Assembly (NCBI GenBank): GCA_012032555.1
Contig: JAAUSR010000011.1
Location: 45,789-109,788 of the forward strand
Direction: 5' to 3'
DNA from: Thioploca sp.
Lineage (GTDB): Bacteria > Pseudomonadota > Gammaproteobacteria > Beggiatoales > Beggiatoaceae
DNA length: 64,000 nucleotides
Shown one piece after another: positions 39,931 through 49,561 of this stretch (its first letter is position 1; the number at the start of each line of letters is the position of its first letter). Below the pieces are notes generated by a model. The model was not told where the DNA came from, did not search any database, and saw nothing but the letters and a program-made list of their open reading frames with translations. Made by a program: the position numbers and the translations under genes.

Positions 39931-40421
39931 TTAATCACGGTTAGCCTGATGGGAAGACCGGGGTGAAATATTAACCATATCGGCGGTCTCCAGAATTTCT
40001 TCGATATTGAGAATTAAAATGAGCCGTTCTTTGAGTTTGGCAATCCCTTCGATGTATTTGCCACTTAAACCGGACATCTTTTCCGGCGGTGGTTGGATAG
40101 CTGCGGTGGGAATGGACACAAATTCACGAGCGGTATCGACTACAAAACCGATCGTTCGTTCTTTGATATTCACAACAATTAGCCGCGTGCGTGTATCATG
40201 AGTAATTTTTCAAAGCCAAATCGCGCCCGCAAATTGATAGCCGGAATGACTTGACCACGCGAAAGGACGATTCCTTCCACGAAAGGCGGCGCATTGGGTA
40301 GTGGCGTGATTTCATCGATCATTTCCATTTGCTGGACTAGGCGACTGTGTACCCCGTAAGTTGCCTTGCCAATAGCAAATAGAATAAAGGGTTCAGCGAT
40401 TTCGCCATTCTCGGTCATCAT
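39931..40421 (-). CDS. cheW: Chemotaxis coupling protein CheW, frameshifted
   Basis: Scaffold that links MCP and CheA. The N-terminal half (EPFILFAIGKATYGVHSRLV, LPNAPPFVEGIVLSRGQVIPAINLRARFGFEK) and the C-terminal half (RTIGFVVDTAREFVSI, YIEGIAKLKERLILILNIEEIL) lie in different frames. One base missing from the T5 run at 40206-40210 (an A run in the gene) explains it; adding it gives RFGFEKITHDTRTRLIVVN and about 163 residues, the usual CheW size. The gene sits between cheA and the MCP, 16 bases after cheA. A sequencing error is the likeliest reason, as every other che gene here is intact. Confidence 0.9.
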
Positions 40422-40437
40422 CGTTATCCTCCAGTTA

Positions 40438-42459
40438 TTAATTAGGCCGGGTTTGATAAGCCATCCGTGTCAGGGTTACCACATCTAAAATTAACCCGAT
40501 TTTGCCATCACCCAGTTCGCTTGCACCCACGATACCAGGCACTTGCGCGAGTGGATCAGTTAACGTGCGTACCACAATTTCCTGTTCACCCACAATTCGG
40601 TCAACGATCATAGCGACAGCGGTTGCTGCGGATGAGCCACCAACTACGAGAACATATGAAGTTTGGTTAACCTTGGGTTCAGTCAAGTGAAAGAGTCGGT
40701 TAAGATATAGAAGAGGAAGTATTCCTCGGGGATGAAGCAGGATTTCATTGTTTTCTAAAACAGTTATAGCCGCTGGGTTGAGTCGTGCCACTTCATGTAC
40801 AGCAACTTGGGGTACCGCGAACAGTTGCCCACTCACTGAGATGATGAGCGCATCGGCAATTGATAAAGTGAGTGGCAATTGAATGGTAAAGCAGGTACCT
40901 TTGCCAACTTGAGTGGTTAAGGAAATAGTACCACCCAATTCAATAACAGCATTTCTGACTACATCCATTCCTACCCCGCGTCCGCTAGCCAGATCCGCTT
41001 GTGCTTGGGTGGTAAAACCGGGTCGACACAACAGTTCCAGTAAGTTCGTAGGATCAAGAACGGTATCGGCAGCGAGTAAGCCTTGATTATGAGCGTGTTG
41101 AGCCACTTTGTTGGGATCAATTCCGTGTCCGTCATCTTCGATTTCGATGGTCATCATGTCACCGGTGTTGTAAGCGCGTAACGCAATCACGCCTTCGGCC
41201 AATTTACCTTGAGCGAGTCGCTCCGTTGGGGATTCAATCCCGTGACTCACGGCGTTGCGTACTAAATGTAAAAGTGGATCAATCATTTTATCGACCATCA
41301 TTTTGTCAATTTCGGTTTCTTTACCAGTCAGTTCCAATTTAACGGCTTTGTGGGTTTGGTGCATTAAGTCGCGGATCACAAACTGCATTCGTTCAAAAGC
41401 GGTACCAATGGGAACGAGGCGCACCCGCATGACCGCTTCGCGGAGTGCCCGCAGGTGGCGTTCCAAAGCGAGATTAGTTTCTTGTAAAATCCGCCAGGGT
41501 GCGATTGGTAAAATGGTGCGAAGTTGTTTGAGATGATTATCCTGACGGGCACGAGTGGTCACTAACTCCCCAATAAGCCGCATTAATTCGTCGATCCGGG
41601 TCATATCTACGCGTACCATATTAGACGGTGTCAAGGCTGGCAATCGAGTCGTGGCTGAAAGCGGGGGTGATTTATCGTGGTTAGCTAAGTGTGGTTCAGC
41701 GGGTTGGGGCGAAGCAAGCGGTTCGGGTGATGAAGGTGGTGGCGGTGGTTCGGATAATGTATAGGTTAAACCATCCGCTTGCCAAGCAGCAAAAGTCGCT
41801 TCCGCTACTGAAGTCGCCACTAAAAATTCAAAAGCCAATCCACCGCCTTGCGCCGTTGGTCGAGGTGTCGCTTGCGTGATTTTACCGATGCCTTCTAAGC
41901 GACTGCGAATCTGATTGACGTTGATACCGCGTTCAACCAACGTTGGAGTGGGAATGAATTCAAATCGCCAGATTCGCGGTGGTTCGGCTTCACTGGATGG
42001 AGATAATGCTGAAGAAGTAGTAGTAGGTGGTGTGGTGCTGGCAGTACCGCCAACTACCTGAGTCAGTACCATCGATACAACGGTTATGTCCGGCAGGGAA
42101 TTGTTTGTGCGGTGCGCAATAATGCTTTGTTCTAATAATTGCACCCCGGTAAATAGGATTTCTAGACCGTCATGAGACAATTTAATTTGCCCCTGCCGCA
42201 GGCTTCGCAGATAATTCTCCAGTTGGTGGGCAAGTTGCTCAGCAACTTTGAGATTAATCGTTCCACAAAGTCCTTTGATGGTGTGAAGATTACGCAACAG
42301 CGCATCCAGCAGATTTTGATCAAGCGCGGGTTGCTGAACGAAAGATTCCAATGCCAGTAAGTCACGACGCACTAAACTCAGACGCTCATCACATTCAGCA
42401 TAAAGATCATCAATAAATTCGGTAATGAATGCTTCTTGACAACAATCTTCACTAGTCAT
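40438..42459 (-). CDS. cheA: Chemotaxis histidine kinase
   Basis: 673 residues: HPt domain with phosphorylated H59 (RNLHTIKGLCGTINL); a small alpha/beta segment at about 165-245 in the place of the CheY-binding P2 domain; a proline-rich linker; dimerisation helices (RIDELMRLIGELVTTRARQ); the HATPase domain (HLVRNAVSHGIE, IEDDGHGID, GRGVGMDVVRNAV); and a C-terminal CheW-like domain with DALIISVSGQLFAVPQ. Autophosphorylates on H59 and passes phosphate to the CheY-like and CheB receivers encoded in the same operon. Follows the CheY-like gene by about 90 bases. Confidence 0.96.
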   Translation of the reverse strand: MTSEDCCQEAFITEFIDDLYAECDERLSLVRRDLLALESFVQQPALDQNLLDALLRNLHTIKGLCGTINLKVAEQLAHQLENYLRSLRQGQIKLSHDGLEILFTGVQLLEQSIIAHRTNNSLPDITVVSMVLTQVVGGTASTTPPTTTSSALSPSSEAEPPRIWRFEFIPTPTLVERGINVNQIRSRLEGIGKITQATPRPTAQGGGLAFEFLVATSVAEATFAAWQADGLTYTLSEPPPPPSSPEPLASPQPAEPHLANHDKSPPLSATTRLPALTPSNMVRVDMTRIDELMRLIGELVTTRARQDNHLKQLRTILPIAPWRILQETNLALERHLRALREAVMRVRLVPIGTAFERMQFVIRDLMHQTHKAVKLELTGKETEIDKMMVDKMIDPLLHLVRNAVSHGIESPTERLAQGKLAEGVIALRAYNTGDMMTIEIEDDGHGIDPNKVAQHAHNQGLLAADTVLDPTNLLELLCRPGFTTQAQADLASGRGVGMDVVRNAVIELGGTISLTTQVGKGTCFTIQLPLTLSIADALIISVSGQLFAVPQVAVHEVARLNPAAITVLENNEILLHPRGILPLLYLNRLFHLTEPKVNQTSYVLVVGGSSAATAVAMIVDRIVGEQEIVVRTLTDPLAQVPGIVGASELGDGKIGLILDVVTLTRMAYQTRPN

Positions 42460-42549
42460 CTCATAGCCTTAGTTCTACTCTATGATTAAATTAAATTCAA
42501 ATTAAAGGTTGCTTGACTTATTATTCGGAAAATTTAAGCCGCAATGGTT

Positions 42550-42918
42550 TTATAAGTATAATAATTCTTGAACCTGTTGGGCTAACAATTTCGGTTCAAA
42601 TGGCTTAGTGAGATAGCGCGAGGCACCGGCTTTGAGCGTATCATGGCGACTGGATTCATCGCCCCGGGTAGTTAAGACAATAACGGGAATATAATTAAAA
42701 CTTTGATGTCCTCTAACGAAGCGTAACACTTCTATGCCGTGCATATCGGGCATGTTTAAATCAAGAATCATCAAATCAACTGGAGTGAGAGCTAAACGCT
42801 CTAAGGCTTCTAAACCATTATTGGCTTCTTCAAAAGCCAGTTCTTTGACCACACGTAATGAAATTTTTACCATACGTCGCATGGTAAGTGAATCGTCTAC
42901 AATGAGAACATGCTTCAT
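42550..42918 (-). CDS. CheY-like response regulator
   Basis: 122-residue single receiver domain with acidic pocket D8/D9 (LIVDDS), phospho-acceptor D53 (MILDLNMPD), the threonine of VLTTRG and lysine of YLTKPF. First gene of the chemosensory operon, and the natural target of its CheA. With no flagellar gene in the window, it may act on a type IV pilus or gliding apparatus, but that is inference. Could also be named pilG/cheY; the sequence alone does not decide. Confidence 0.93.
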   Translation of the reverse strand: MKHVLIVDDSLTMRRMVKISLRVVKELAFEEANNGLEALERLALTPVDLMILDLNMPDMHGIEVLRFVRGHQSFNYIPVIVLTTRGDESSRHDTLKAGASRYLTKPFEPKLLAQQVQELLYL

Positions 42919-43111
42919 TTTTAGGCACCGTTTCTAGGTCAGAACAGCAGAGTTAGCTGCGGGTAACTGCCCTGCCTAGCTGTTAAACCAATAATAGTAA
43001 TTTATTTATGGGATATAACGATGATAAATTTTAGTCAGTCTAGCACAAGAAGTAAATAACTGCTAGATCAAAGCAGCAACTGATTAGTATTTTTTTAATT
43101 AATTTATTTTA
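42919..43111 (-). promoter_or_regulatory. Probable promoter region of the chemosensory operon
   Basis: The only non-coding space upstream of the seven-gene minus-strand cluster. It is AT-rich with a stretch of T/A around 43088-43110. I could not fix sigma boxes with confidence. Confidence 0.4.
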
Positions 43112-43321
43112 ATGGTTCGTACAATTTTACACTGCGATAGCCAGTATTTAGATAAAGGTAGAAAAGATCACAATACTGAGTTCGTCGGAGAAACAAAAAT
43201 AGTAACGCAAAATCAATTATTTAATCCTCTTCTTTCTTTTCCATCTCCTGAAATTGAAAAGCAGATAGGGCCCATTACAGTAGTAGAAGGACTACTCTTA
43301 CCCCCTAGTGAAGCCCGGTAG
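43112..43321 (+). CDS. Small hypothetical ORF, doubtful
   Basis: 69 codons (start MVRTILHCDSQYLDKG). No family recognised. The last codons (LPPSEAR) fall in a locally repeated string, so the frame is likely cut by repeat sequence. It could be the 5' remnant of a decayed gene, or chance. Confidence 0.25.
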   Translation: MVRTILHCDSQYLDKGRKDHNTEFVGETKIVTQNQLFNPLLSFPSPEIEKQIGPITVVEGLLLPPSEAR

Positions 43322-43458
43322 CCCGGTAGTATCAATAATGGTCGGTTTCGCGTTGCTGCACTACAAACTAGTGAAGCCCGGGAGGGTCGGTGTAACCGAC
43401 CATTTGAATAATCATTACATCAATTTGTATCAATAATGGTTGGTTTCGCGTTGCTGCA
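43312..43458. repeat. Local direct repeats with small palindrome
   Basis: Two copies of a 31-base string starting TATCAATAATGG lie at about 43330-43360 and 43428-43458, differing at one position. Each follows a copy of CTAGTGAAGCCCGG (about 43309-43322 and 43368-43381). A perfect hairpin GGTCGGT-GTA-ACCGACC-like sequence lies at 43385-43401 between them. Confidence 0.65.
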
Positions 43459-43702
43459 CCAACTCTACAAACTTTATGCCGTAAGGAAAGCTGTTAATCA
43501 AAAAGATGCTTTCATTGGTGCTTGGTCTTCTAATGGTCATATTTTTCAAGTAATCGTCACTGAAGAACACTTACATCTTATCACTCAAATATCACCATTA
43601 TTATTAACCGGCAATGATGAGGAGAAAATTAAAAGAATACTTGTGATTGCTAGCGAGCGTAGGTCGGCAATCCTTTGCCGAGATTCTGATCTTATCAGTT
43701 AA
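43436..43702 (+). pseudogene. Remnant of an unidentified gene ended by a REP hairpin
   Basis: A frame of up to 88 codons. From about codon 8 it reads like a real protein (LHQLYKLYAVRKAVNQKDAFIGAW in parts, VTEEHLHLITQISPLLLTG). The N-terminus derives from the local repeat and the last 18 or so residues (ERRSAILCRDSD) from a GTCGGCAA-type hairpin at 43659-43683. So the coding piece is bounded on both sides by repeats. No family recognised. Confidence 0.35.
43659..43683 (+). repeat. REP-like hairpin (GTCGGCAA family)
   Basis: GTAG followed by stem GTCGGCAA, loop TCCT, then TTGCCGAG (last base off). Orientation GTAG-first on the plus strand. Preceded by AGCGAGC, the usual flank of this family in the window. 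Confidence 0.75.
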
Positions 43703-43762
43703 CCTATAACCAAACTGGCTGGTTGTTGCAGATAGCGAGCGACGGTAGAAACAGCACAAATT

Positions 43763-44014
43763 ATGTCTCAAAATTCGTGTCAGGGGTGTAGTGGGGCTAT
43801 GCCAAACGAGGAGGGGGGAGAAGAAGGAGGAACTGCAGAGCAGGCAAAGGAGGAAAGTTCTCCAGCGAATCCAGATCCTGATGGGGGTGAAAAACCACCA
43901 AAAGATCACATAAACAGAACTAGCAGAATAAAAGAAATTCACAATTCGATCAAAGATTCTCCAAATTACCCAGAGAATTTTAAAGATATTCAAAATGGAA
44001 CAAAGCGAGTGTAG
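43763..44014 (+). CDS. Small hydrophilic hypothetical protein, doubtful
   Basis: 83 codons, very acidic and polar, starting MSQNSCQGCSGAMPNEEGG with a CxxC pair, then a proline/glutamate-rich middle and a basic C-terminus. The final TKRV-stop comes from the AAGCGAGTGTAG edge of the REP hairpin that begins at 44011, so the natural end may be lost. No family recognised; coding status uncertain. Confidence 0.35.
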   Translation: MSQNSCQGCSGAMPNEEGGEEGGTAEQAKEESSPANPDPDGGEKPPKDHINRTSRIKEIHNSIKDSPNYPENFKDIQNGTKRV

Positions 44015-44147
44015 GTCGGCAATCCTTTGCCGACATTTCCATTATGTCATTGAGCTACAATGTAGCCGAAACAAAAATTGCTAATTTTATTAAAAGGGGT
44101 TATGAAACTTTCCTTGGGCAAACGGCGGGAAGGGATTCCCGCCCTAC
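44011..44147. repeat. BIME-like pair: GTCGGCAA hairpin and GGCGGGAA hairpin facing each other
   Basis: Left hairpin at 44011-44034: GTAG plus GTCGGCAA-TCCT-TTGCCGAC. Right hairpin at 44124-44147: GGCGGGAA-GGGA-TTCCCGCC plus CTAC. So GTAG points inward from the left end and CTAC closes the right end, with an unrelated spacer of about 90 bases. The same two hairpins occur in the opposite order near the RAYT gene. Confidence 0.75.
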
Positions 44148-44383
44148 CAACTAAGTTATCTTTCGTCGTAAGAGGATGAGGTGCTTTCGTTACCATCTCT
44201 TACATGGTGTTGGAGAATTGAGAAAGAATAGACTTCTTGGTGTACAGTGACCGCCCTCCACATCCACCCATGAATTGAAATGATGACTTCTCACTGCTAA
44301 AACTATAGCAGAAGCATAATAAAATGGTTATAATAACCGGAACCCCCTTGGCTAAATTATTTTAACCAGATGACGTATTCAAT

Positions 44384-44833
44384 ATGACGTATTCAATCGA
44401 TTTTAGACGAAAAGCCTTATTGATAAAAGAACAAGAGCATCTCTCATTTGAAGCTACCGCAGAGCGATTTGGTGTTGGAAAAATGAGTGTGTTTCGATGG
44501 TCAAAGCAAATAGAAGCACAACGAACCCGCCATAAACCCGCGACGAAAATCGATATGGAAGTCTTAAAGCGAGTCGAGCAAGACCCCGATGCCTATCAGT
44601 ACGAACGAGCCGAGCGTCTCGGCGTGAGCCCAAGAGGAATCGGATATGCTTTGAAACGTTTAGGAATCCGTCGAAAAAAAAAACGTTCTCACATCCCAAA
44701 GCGGATGTCGCGGCACGTGAGCGTTTTAAAGAGCCAATCAAGATGTATCAGAATGCTCATCAGCAAATCGTTTATATTGATGAAAGTGGTTTCGCCCACA
44801 ATATGCCCCGTAAACCGGGTTATGCCCCGGTAG
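44384..44833 (+). CDS. IS630 transposase, first frame (helix-turn-helix part)
   Basis: The N-terminal DNA-binding half: MTYSIDFRRKALLIKEQE, then a HTH with FGVGKMSVFRWSKQIE, a second HTH-like segment with GVSPRGIGYALKRLGIRRKKK. Real coding sense in this frame ends at an A10 run at 44674-44683; beyond it the frame reads out of register to a stop at 44831. A -1 shift on the A run would continue into the catalytic frame. The ATG at 44384 is preferred because an upstream ATG at 44371 meets a stop after five codons. Confidence 0.82.
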   Translation: MTYSIDFRRKALLIKEQEHLSFEATAERFGVGKMSVFRWSKQIEAQRTRHKPATKIDMEVLKRVEQDPDAYQYERAERLGVSPRGIGYALKRLGIRRKKKRSHIPKRMSRHVSVLKSQSRCIRMLISKSFILMKVVSPTICPVNRVMPR

Positions 44834-45207
44834 GGGAACGTGGTGTCGGTCAACAAAATTGGCATGCCAGAGGTCGTCTCCATGTCGTGGGTGCCTTACG
44901 GGTCTCGTGCTGGTTTACCGTCAGCCTTGTTAGTGGCACCATCAATGCCAATACGTTTTATGCTTGGGTAGCACAAGATTTATTACTTCAATTACCTCCC
45001 CACAGTATCGTTGTTATGGATAAGGCAGCCTTTCACCAACGGGTTGATATTCAGCAACTGTTTAAACAAGCTGGACATGTGCTTGAGTATTGGCCCGCTT
45101 ACTCACCAGACTTAAATCCCATTGAGCACAAATGGGCACAAGCTAAAGCCATTCGTAAACCGAACAAGTGTTCGGTTGAGGAACGGTTTGCTCACTCTGT
45201 TTTGTAA
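44684..45207 (+). CDS. IS630 transposase, second frame (DDE catalytic part)
   Basis: Reads TFSHPKADVAARERFKEPIK and on to the catalytic triad: D in VYIDESGF, D in VVMDKAAFH, and E in DLNPIEHKWAQAK. There is no natural start before the ATG at 44743, so the product is expected only as a frameshift fusion with the first frame. Fused, the protein would be about 275 residues, usual for IS630. All three acidic residues are in place, so the element could be active if frameshifting happens. Confidence 0.82.
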
Positions 45208-45233
45208 TCATTTTATAATGCTTCTGCTATAGT

Positions 45234-46548
<1,315 letters not shown>

Positions 46549-46986
46549 AGTTAAGTTCATTTTATCTACTGCTATTGGGTTCGAGCACATGGAGCCATGT
46601 CCGATTTTTAACTTATTGAGAAATAAGTTAGTTTGGTTTTGCTTCGTTCGACCCAACCAACATCATTTACTAATTAGTAAGCTAATATTTTAGATCTTAC
46701 TTCGTCTTGATAGGTGGCAGGAATCGATTTAACTGACATTATCTCACTAATTTCACAAGATATAATTGATTTAAAAATTAACTTGTAGTTAATATCAATG
46801 CAGCTTATCATGATTTTATTCTATATTAATTGGATAATAAAAAAACGTTTATTTGTGTTTCAAGTGATTGAGTTAAATCGTATTGTCGCTATCTCCAAAT
46901 GAGACCATAGAAATCTAACTCATGGAACCTTAAAACTTAATCTTATCGTGATCTAACCGAATTTGAAGAAGTAGCGAGATCATAAA
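46549..46986. other. argB-recA spacer, includes the recA promoter
   Basis: AT-rich. A short perfect stem ACATGG / CCATGT lies at about 46588-46601, followed by CCGATTTTT; this may be a weak terminator for argB. A TTGATAGGTGGCA string at about 46709-46721 matches one arm of the inverted repeat at 53599-53659. I looked for a LexA box (CTGT-N8-ACAG) ahead of recA and found none. Confidence 0.4.
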
Positions 46987-48666
46987 ATGGACGACAGTAA
47001 AAAACTAACTTTAAATAACACCCTCAAACAAATTGAAAAACAATTTGGTAAAGGTGCGGTTATGCGTTTGGGTGATGTTACCGCGCTTGATGTTGAAACC
47101 GTTTCAACGGGTTCTTTGGGCTTAGATATCGCACTTGGCGTTGGTGGGTTGCCTAAAGGACGGGTAGTAGAAATCTATGGACCAGAAGCATCAGGAAAAA
47201 CGACATTAACCTTACAAGTTGCCGCAGAAATCCAGAAAAAAGGGGGGTTAGTTGCCTTCATTGATGCGGAACATGCCCTCGATAGGCACTATGCTGAAAA
47301 ATTGGGGATCAATATTAGCGAATTGTACTTAGCACAACCGAATAATGGCGAGGAAGCGCTAGAAATTACCGATACCTTAGTACGCTCAGGTGCGTTCGAG
47401 TTAGTCGTGATCGATTCCGTTGCGGCACTAACTCCCAAAGCAGAAATTGAAGGTGATATGGGTGATTCCCACATGGGATTACAGGCTCGGCTCATGTCAC
47501 AGGCTTTACGCAAATTGACAGCTAACATTAGTCGCACGAACACATTAGTTATTTTTATTAATCAAATTCGGATGAAAATAGGCGTGATGTTCGGTTGTTT
47601 TGCTGACGAAACCCCCGTTGTATTGGCAGACGGTTCTAAAGAATCTATTGGCAATATCGTGACTCAACGACTGCCACTCAAAGTACTTTCCTATAACCAA
47701 CGCACTCAATCTTTTGAATCACGTCGTATTGTTAATTGGTATGATAATGGTGAAACCGATACTTTTTGGCATTTCAAAGTGGCTGCTCCAGGTTCGCAAC
47801 TCTATTACCAATTTGCTTGTACTGCTAATCATCAATTACTTACTCCAACTGGTTATCAAGCCGCTGGCCGCTTAAAAGTAGGTGATAAACTGATGACAAT
47901 GGTGCCTTTTGAAATTTTAACCCGCACAGAATCCATTAATTGGAATTCACTGCCGACCAAAGTAGCCGGAAATAATATTGAACAGACCTCCCACCGATAT
48001 TCATTGTGGCAACCCATTTCTGAAAATAGTCTTCATGTTAATGAAGAAGATGATTTAGTAGTCCTCTCATCAACCAATGAGCAATGCGATTATTTTTCAC
48101 CTCCAACTCAACGGGTATGGCGAGCGATACCTGGTTCTATTGTCGATATTCAAAAACAATCTTTACAACAACCAGAACATCGTTTTGATTTAGAAATTGA
48201 AGGTCATCATAATTACGTGGTAGATGGCGTTATTGTTCATAACTCACCCGAAACCACCACCGGTGGTAATGCACTTAAATTTTATGCCTCGATACGTCTA
48301 GAAATTCGCCGTATTGGTGGTGTCAAACGCGGGGAAGAAGTAATTGGTAATGAGACACGCGTTAAAGTTGCTAAAAATAAAGTCGCTCCCCCTTTTAAAG
48401 AAGCCGTATTTGATATTCTTTATGGTGAGGGTGTTTCTCATGAAAGTGAATTGATTGAATTGGGAACTCAATGTAATGTTATTGATAAATCCGGTGCTTG
48501 GTATAGTTATCAAGGCAATAATCTAGGACAAGGTAAAGAAAATACTCGCCTTTATCTCAAAGAACACCCCGAACTTGCCCAAACCATTGAAGAACAAATT
48601 CGGAGTCAGCTGTTACCTCCCAAAGTTGCTGTAGTGACTGAGGAAAATACCGATAAAAGCAAATAA
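46987..48666 (+). CDS. recA: Recombinase RecA containing an intein
   Basis: Homologous recombination and SOS co-protease. The 559-residue precursor is RecA (203 + 140 residues) split by a 216-residue intein. Extein marks: Walker [24 protein letters not shown] N-terminus, [32 protein letters not shown] directly before the insert, then [16 protein letters not shown] after it. After splicing the RecA would be about 343 residues. The order recA-recX-alaS that follows is the normal gammaproteobacterial one. The C-terminus is acidic as expected. Confidence 0.97.
   Translation: MDDSKKLTLNNTLKQIEKQFGKGAVMRLGDVTALDVETVSTGSLGLDIALGVGGLPKGRVVEIYGPEASGKTTLTLQVAAEIQKKGGLVAFIDAEHALDRHYAEKLGINISELYLAQPNNGEEALEITDTLVRSGAFELVVIDSVAALTPKAEIEGDMGDSHMGLQARLMSQALRKLTANISRTNTLVIFINQIRMKIGVMFGCFADETPVVLADGSKESIGNIVTQRLPLKVLSYNQRTQSFESRRIVNWYDNGETDTFWHFKVAAPGSQLYYQFACTANHQLLTPTGYQAAGRLKVGDKLMTMVPFEILTRTESINWNSLPTKVAGNNIEQTSHRYSLWQPISENSLHVNEEDDLVVLSSTNEQCDYFSPPTQRVWRAIPGSIVDIQKQSLQQPEHRFDLEIEGHHNYVVDGVIVHNSPETTTGGNALKFYASIRLEIRRIGGVKRGEEVIGNETRVKVAKNKVAPPFKEAVFDILYGEGVSHESELIELGTQCNVIDKSGAWYSYQGNNLGQGKENTRLYLKEHPELAQTIEEQIRSQLLPPKVAVVTEENTDKSK
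47596..48243 (+). other. Mini-intein in RecA (no homing endonuclease)
   Basis: 216 residues. Block A begins with catalytic C204 of the precursor ([14 protein letters not shown]). Block B is present as [16 protein letters not shown] (the T-x-x-H form). Block F/G ends as [12 protein letters not shown] with S as the first extein residue, so the N-S splice pair is intact. There is no LAGLIDADG motif and the middle is a short polar linker, so this is a mini-intein that cannot home by itself. The site, between MFG and SPETTTGG, is the same conserved spot used by the M. leprae-type RecA intein (recalled knowledge). Confidence 0.95.
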
Positions 48667-49012
48667 TTAATTTCAATTCATTAGAATCTTACTTTTGGCA
48701 CCAAATTAAACTGCTACCCCTCTCCGACTCCCTTCTTTAGAAAAAATAGGGATTTTGGAGGGGGATTATTTTCATAGTAGGGAACTCGGGTCAACTCTTT
48801 CTCTCCCCTCTGGTAATAAGGATGAAGGTGTTAAACTCTAGAGGAAATCCAGGCGCAAGATCTGAGCCATTAAATTCTGGTTAAATCAATGTGGTGTCTC
48901 GTTTTTAACGGATTGTTTTGATAATGTTACTGCGGACATCCAACCCAAAATTACCCACAGGATTGATTGAATCAGAGTGAAAATAAAATGATAAGATTAT
49001 AAAATAGCCATT
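48667..49012. other. recA-recX spacer
   Basis: About 350 bases, no gene recognised. An inverted repeat of the kind CCCTTCTTTAGAAA / TAGGGATTTTGGAGGGG lies around 48728-48768, similar in style to the G/C-rich blocks of the MITE-like elements. The spacing is longer than usual for recA-recX. Confidence 0.45.
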
Positions 49013-49477
49013 GTGACTAATAAATTATATCAACAAGTACAAGCTTGTGCGAAGGCTTATCTCGCTCAACGTGAGCACTCACGGTTGGAATTACACCACA
49101 AGCTGATTAAAAAAGGTTTTGATTCAACTGTGATTGCAACGGTATTAACACAATTACAGACAGATAATTTACTGAGTGATGAACGTTTTGTAGAGAATTA
49201 TCTACGAACTAGAATAAATAAAGGCTATGGACCATTACGGATCGAGCAAGAATTACGGGAACGGGGTATTGCCAGCGGCTTGTTGAACCAAACTTTAAAT
49301 TGCCATGATCCACAATGGATAGTTCGCGCCCAACAAGCCTGGCAAAAACGGTTTGGTCAAAATTTATCTCCTGACCGGCGCGAACAAGCTAAGCAAATTC
49401 GGTTTTTACAATATCGCGGTTTTACCAGCAGTCAAATTAAGGCAGTACTGTCTGGTTCGGTAAGTGAAGAAAGTTAA
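49013..49477 (+). CDS. recX: Regulatory protein RecX
   Basis: 154 residues; binds RecA filaments and limits their growth. Marks: REHSRLELHHKLIKKGFD, DNLLSDERFVENYLRTRINKGYGPLRIEQELRERGI, and a C-terminal FLQYRGFTSSQIKAVL: the three-helix repeats of the family. The GTG start fits the N-terminus of relatives. It follows recA and precedes alaS, the usual neighbourhood. Confidence 0.95.
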   Translation: MTNKLYQQVQACAKAYLAQREHSRLELHHKLIKKGFDSTVIATVLTQLQTDNLLSDERFVENYLRTRINKGYGPLRIEQELRERGIASGLLNQTLNCHDPQWIVRAQQAWQKRFGQNLSPDRREQAKQIRFLQYRGFTSSQIKAVLSGSVSEES

Positions 49478-49561
49478 TGGTTATTATTACTACGGTGATG
49501 GGTGATCAGCAGCAATAACTTACTGCTAAACTTATTTTTATTACTTATTCAATAACGGACG

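Larger units (their letters stand above)
44302..45233 (+). mobile_element. IS630-family insertion sequence
   Basis: About 932 bases bounded by inverted repeats of about 32 bases: left begins ACTATAGCAGAAGCATAATA at 44302, right ends with the complement of ACTATAGCAGAAGCATTATA at 45233. The arms differ at about four positions. It encodes a two-frame DDE transposase. TA dinucleotides lie within the ends (as expected for IS630, which targets TA), but the exact duplicated TA cannot be fixed by eye. It has landed in a repeat-rich, apparently gene-poor stretch upstream of argB. Confidence 0.85.

Noticed and set aside
46577..46600. tRNA-like GGTTCGA string after argB
   Set aside because: No acceptor, D or anticodon stem could be built around it.
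46588..46608. Rho-independent terminator after argB
   Set aside because: The ACATGG/CCATGT stem is only six pairs with a two-base loop and CCGA stands before the T run; too weak to list as a terminator.
46549..46986. LexA box ahead of recA
   Set aside because: No CTGT-N8-ACAG match was found on either strand; only AT-rich sequence.
47596..48243. Homing endonuclease inside the RecA intein
   Set aside because: No LAGLIDADG or HNH motif; the length (216 residues) fits a splicing domain plus a short linker only.
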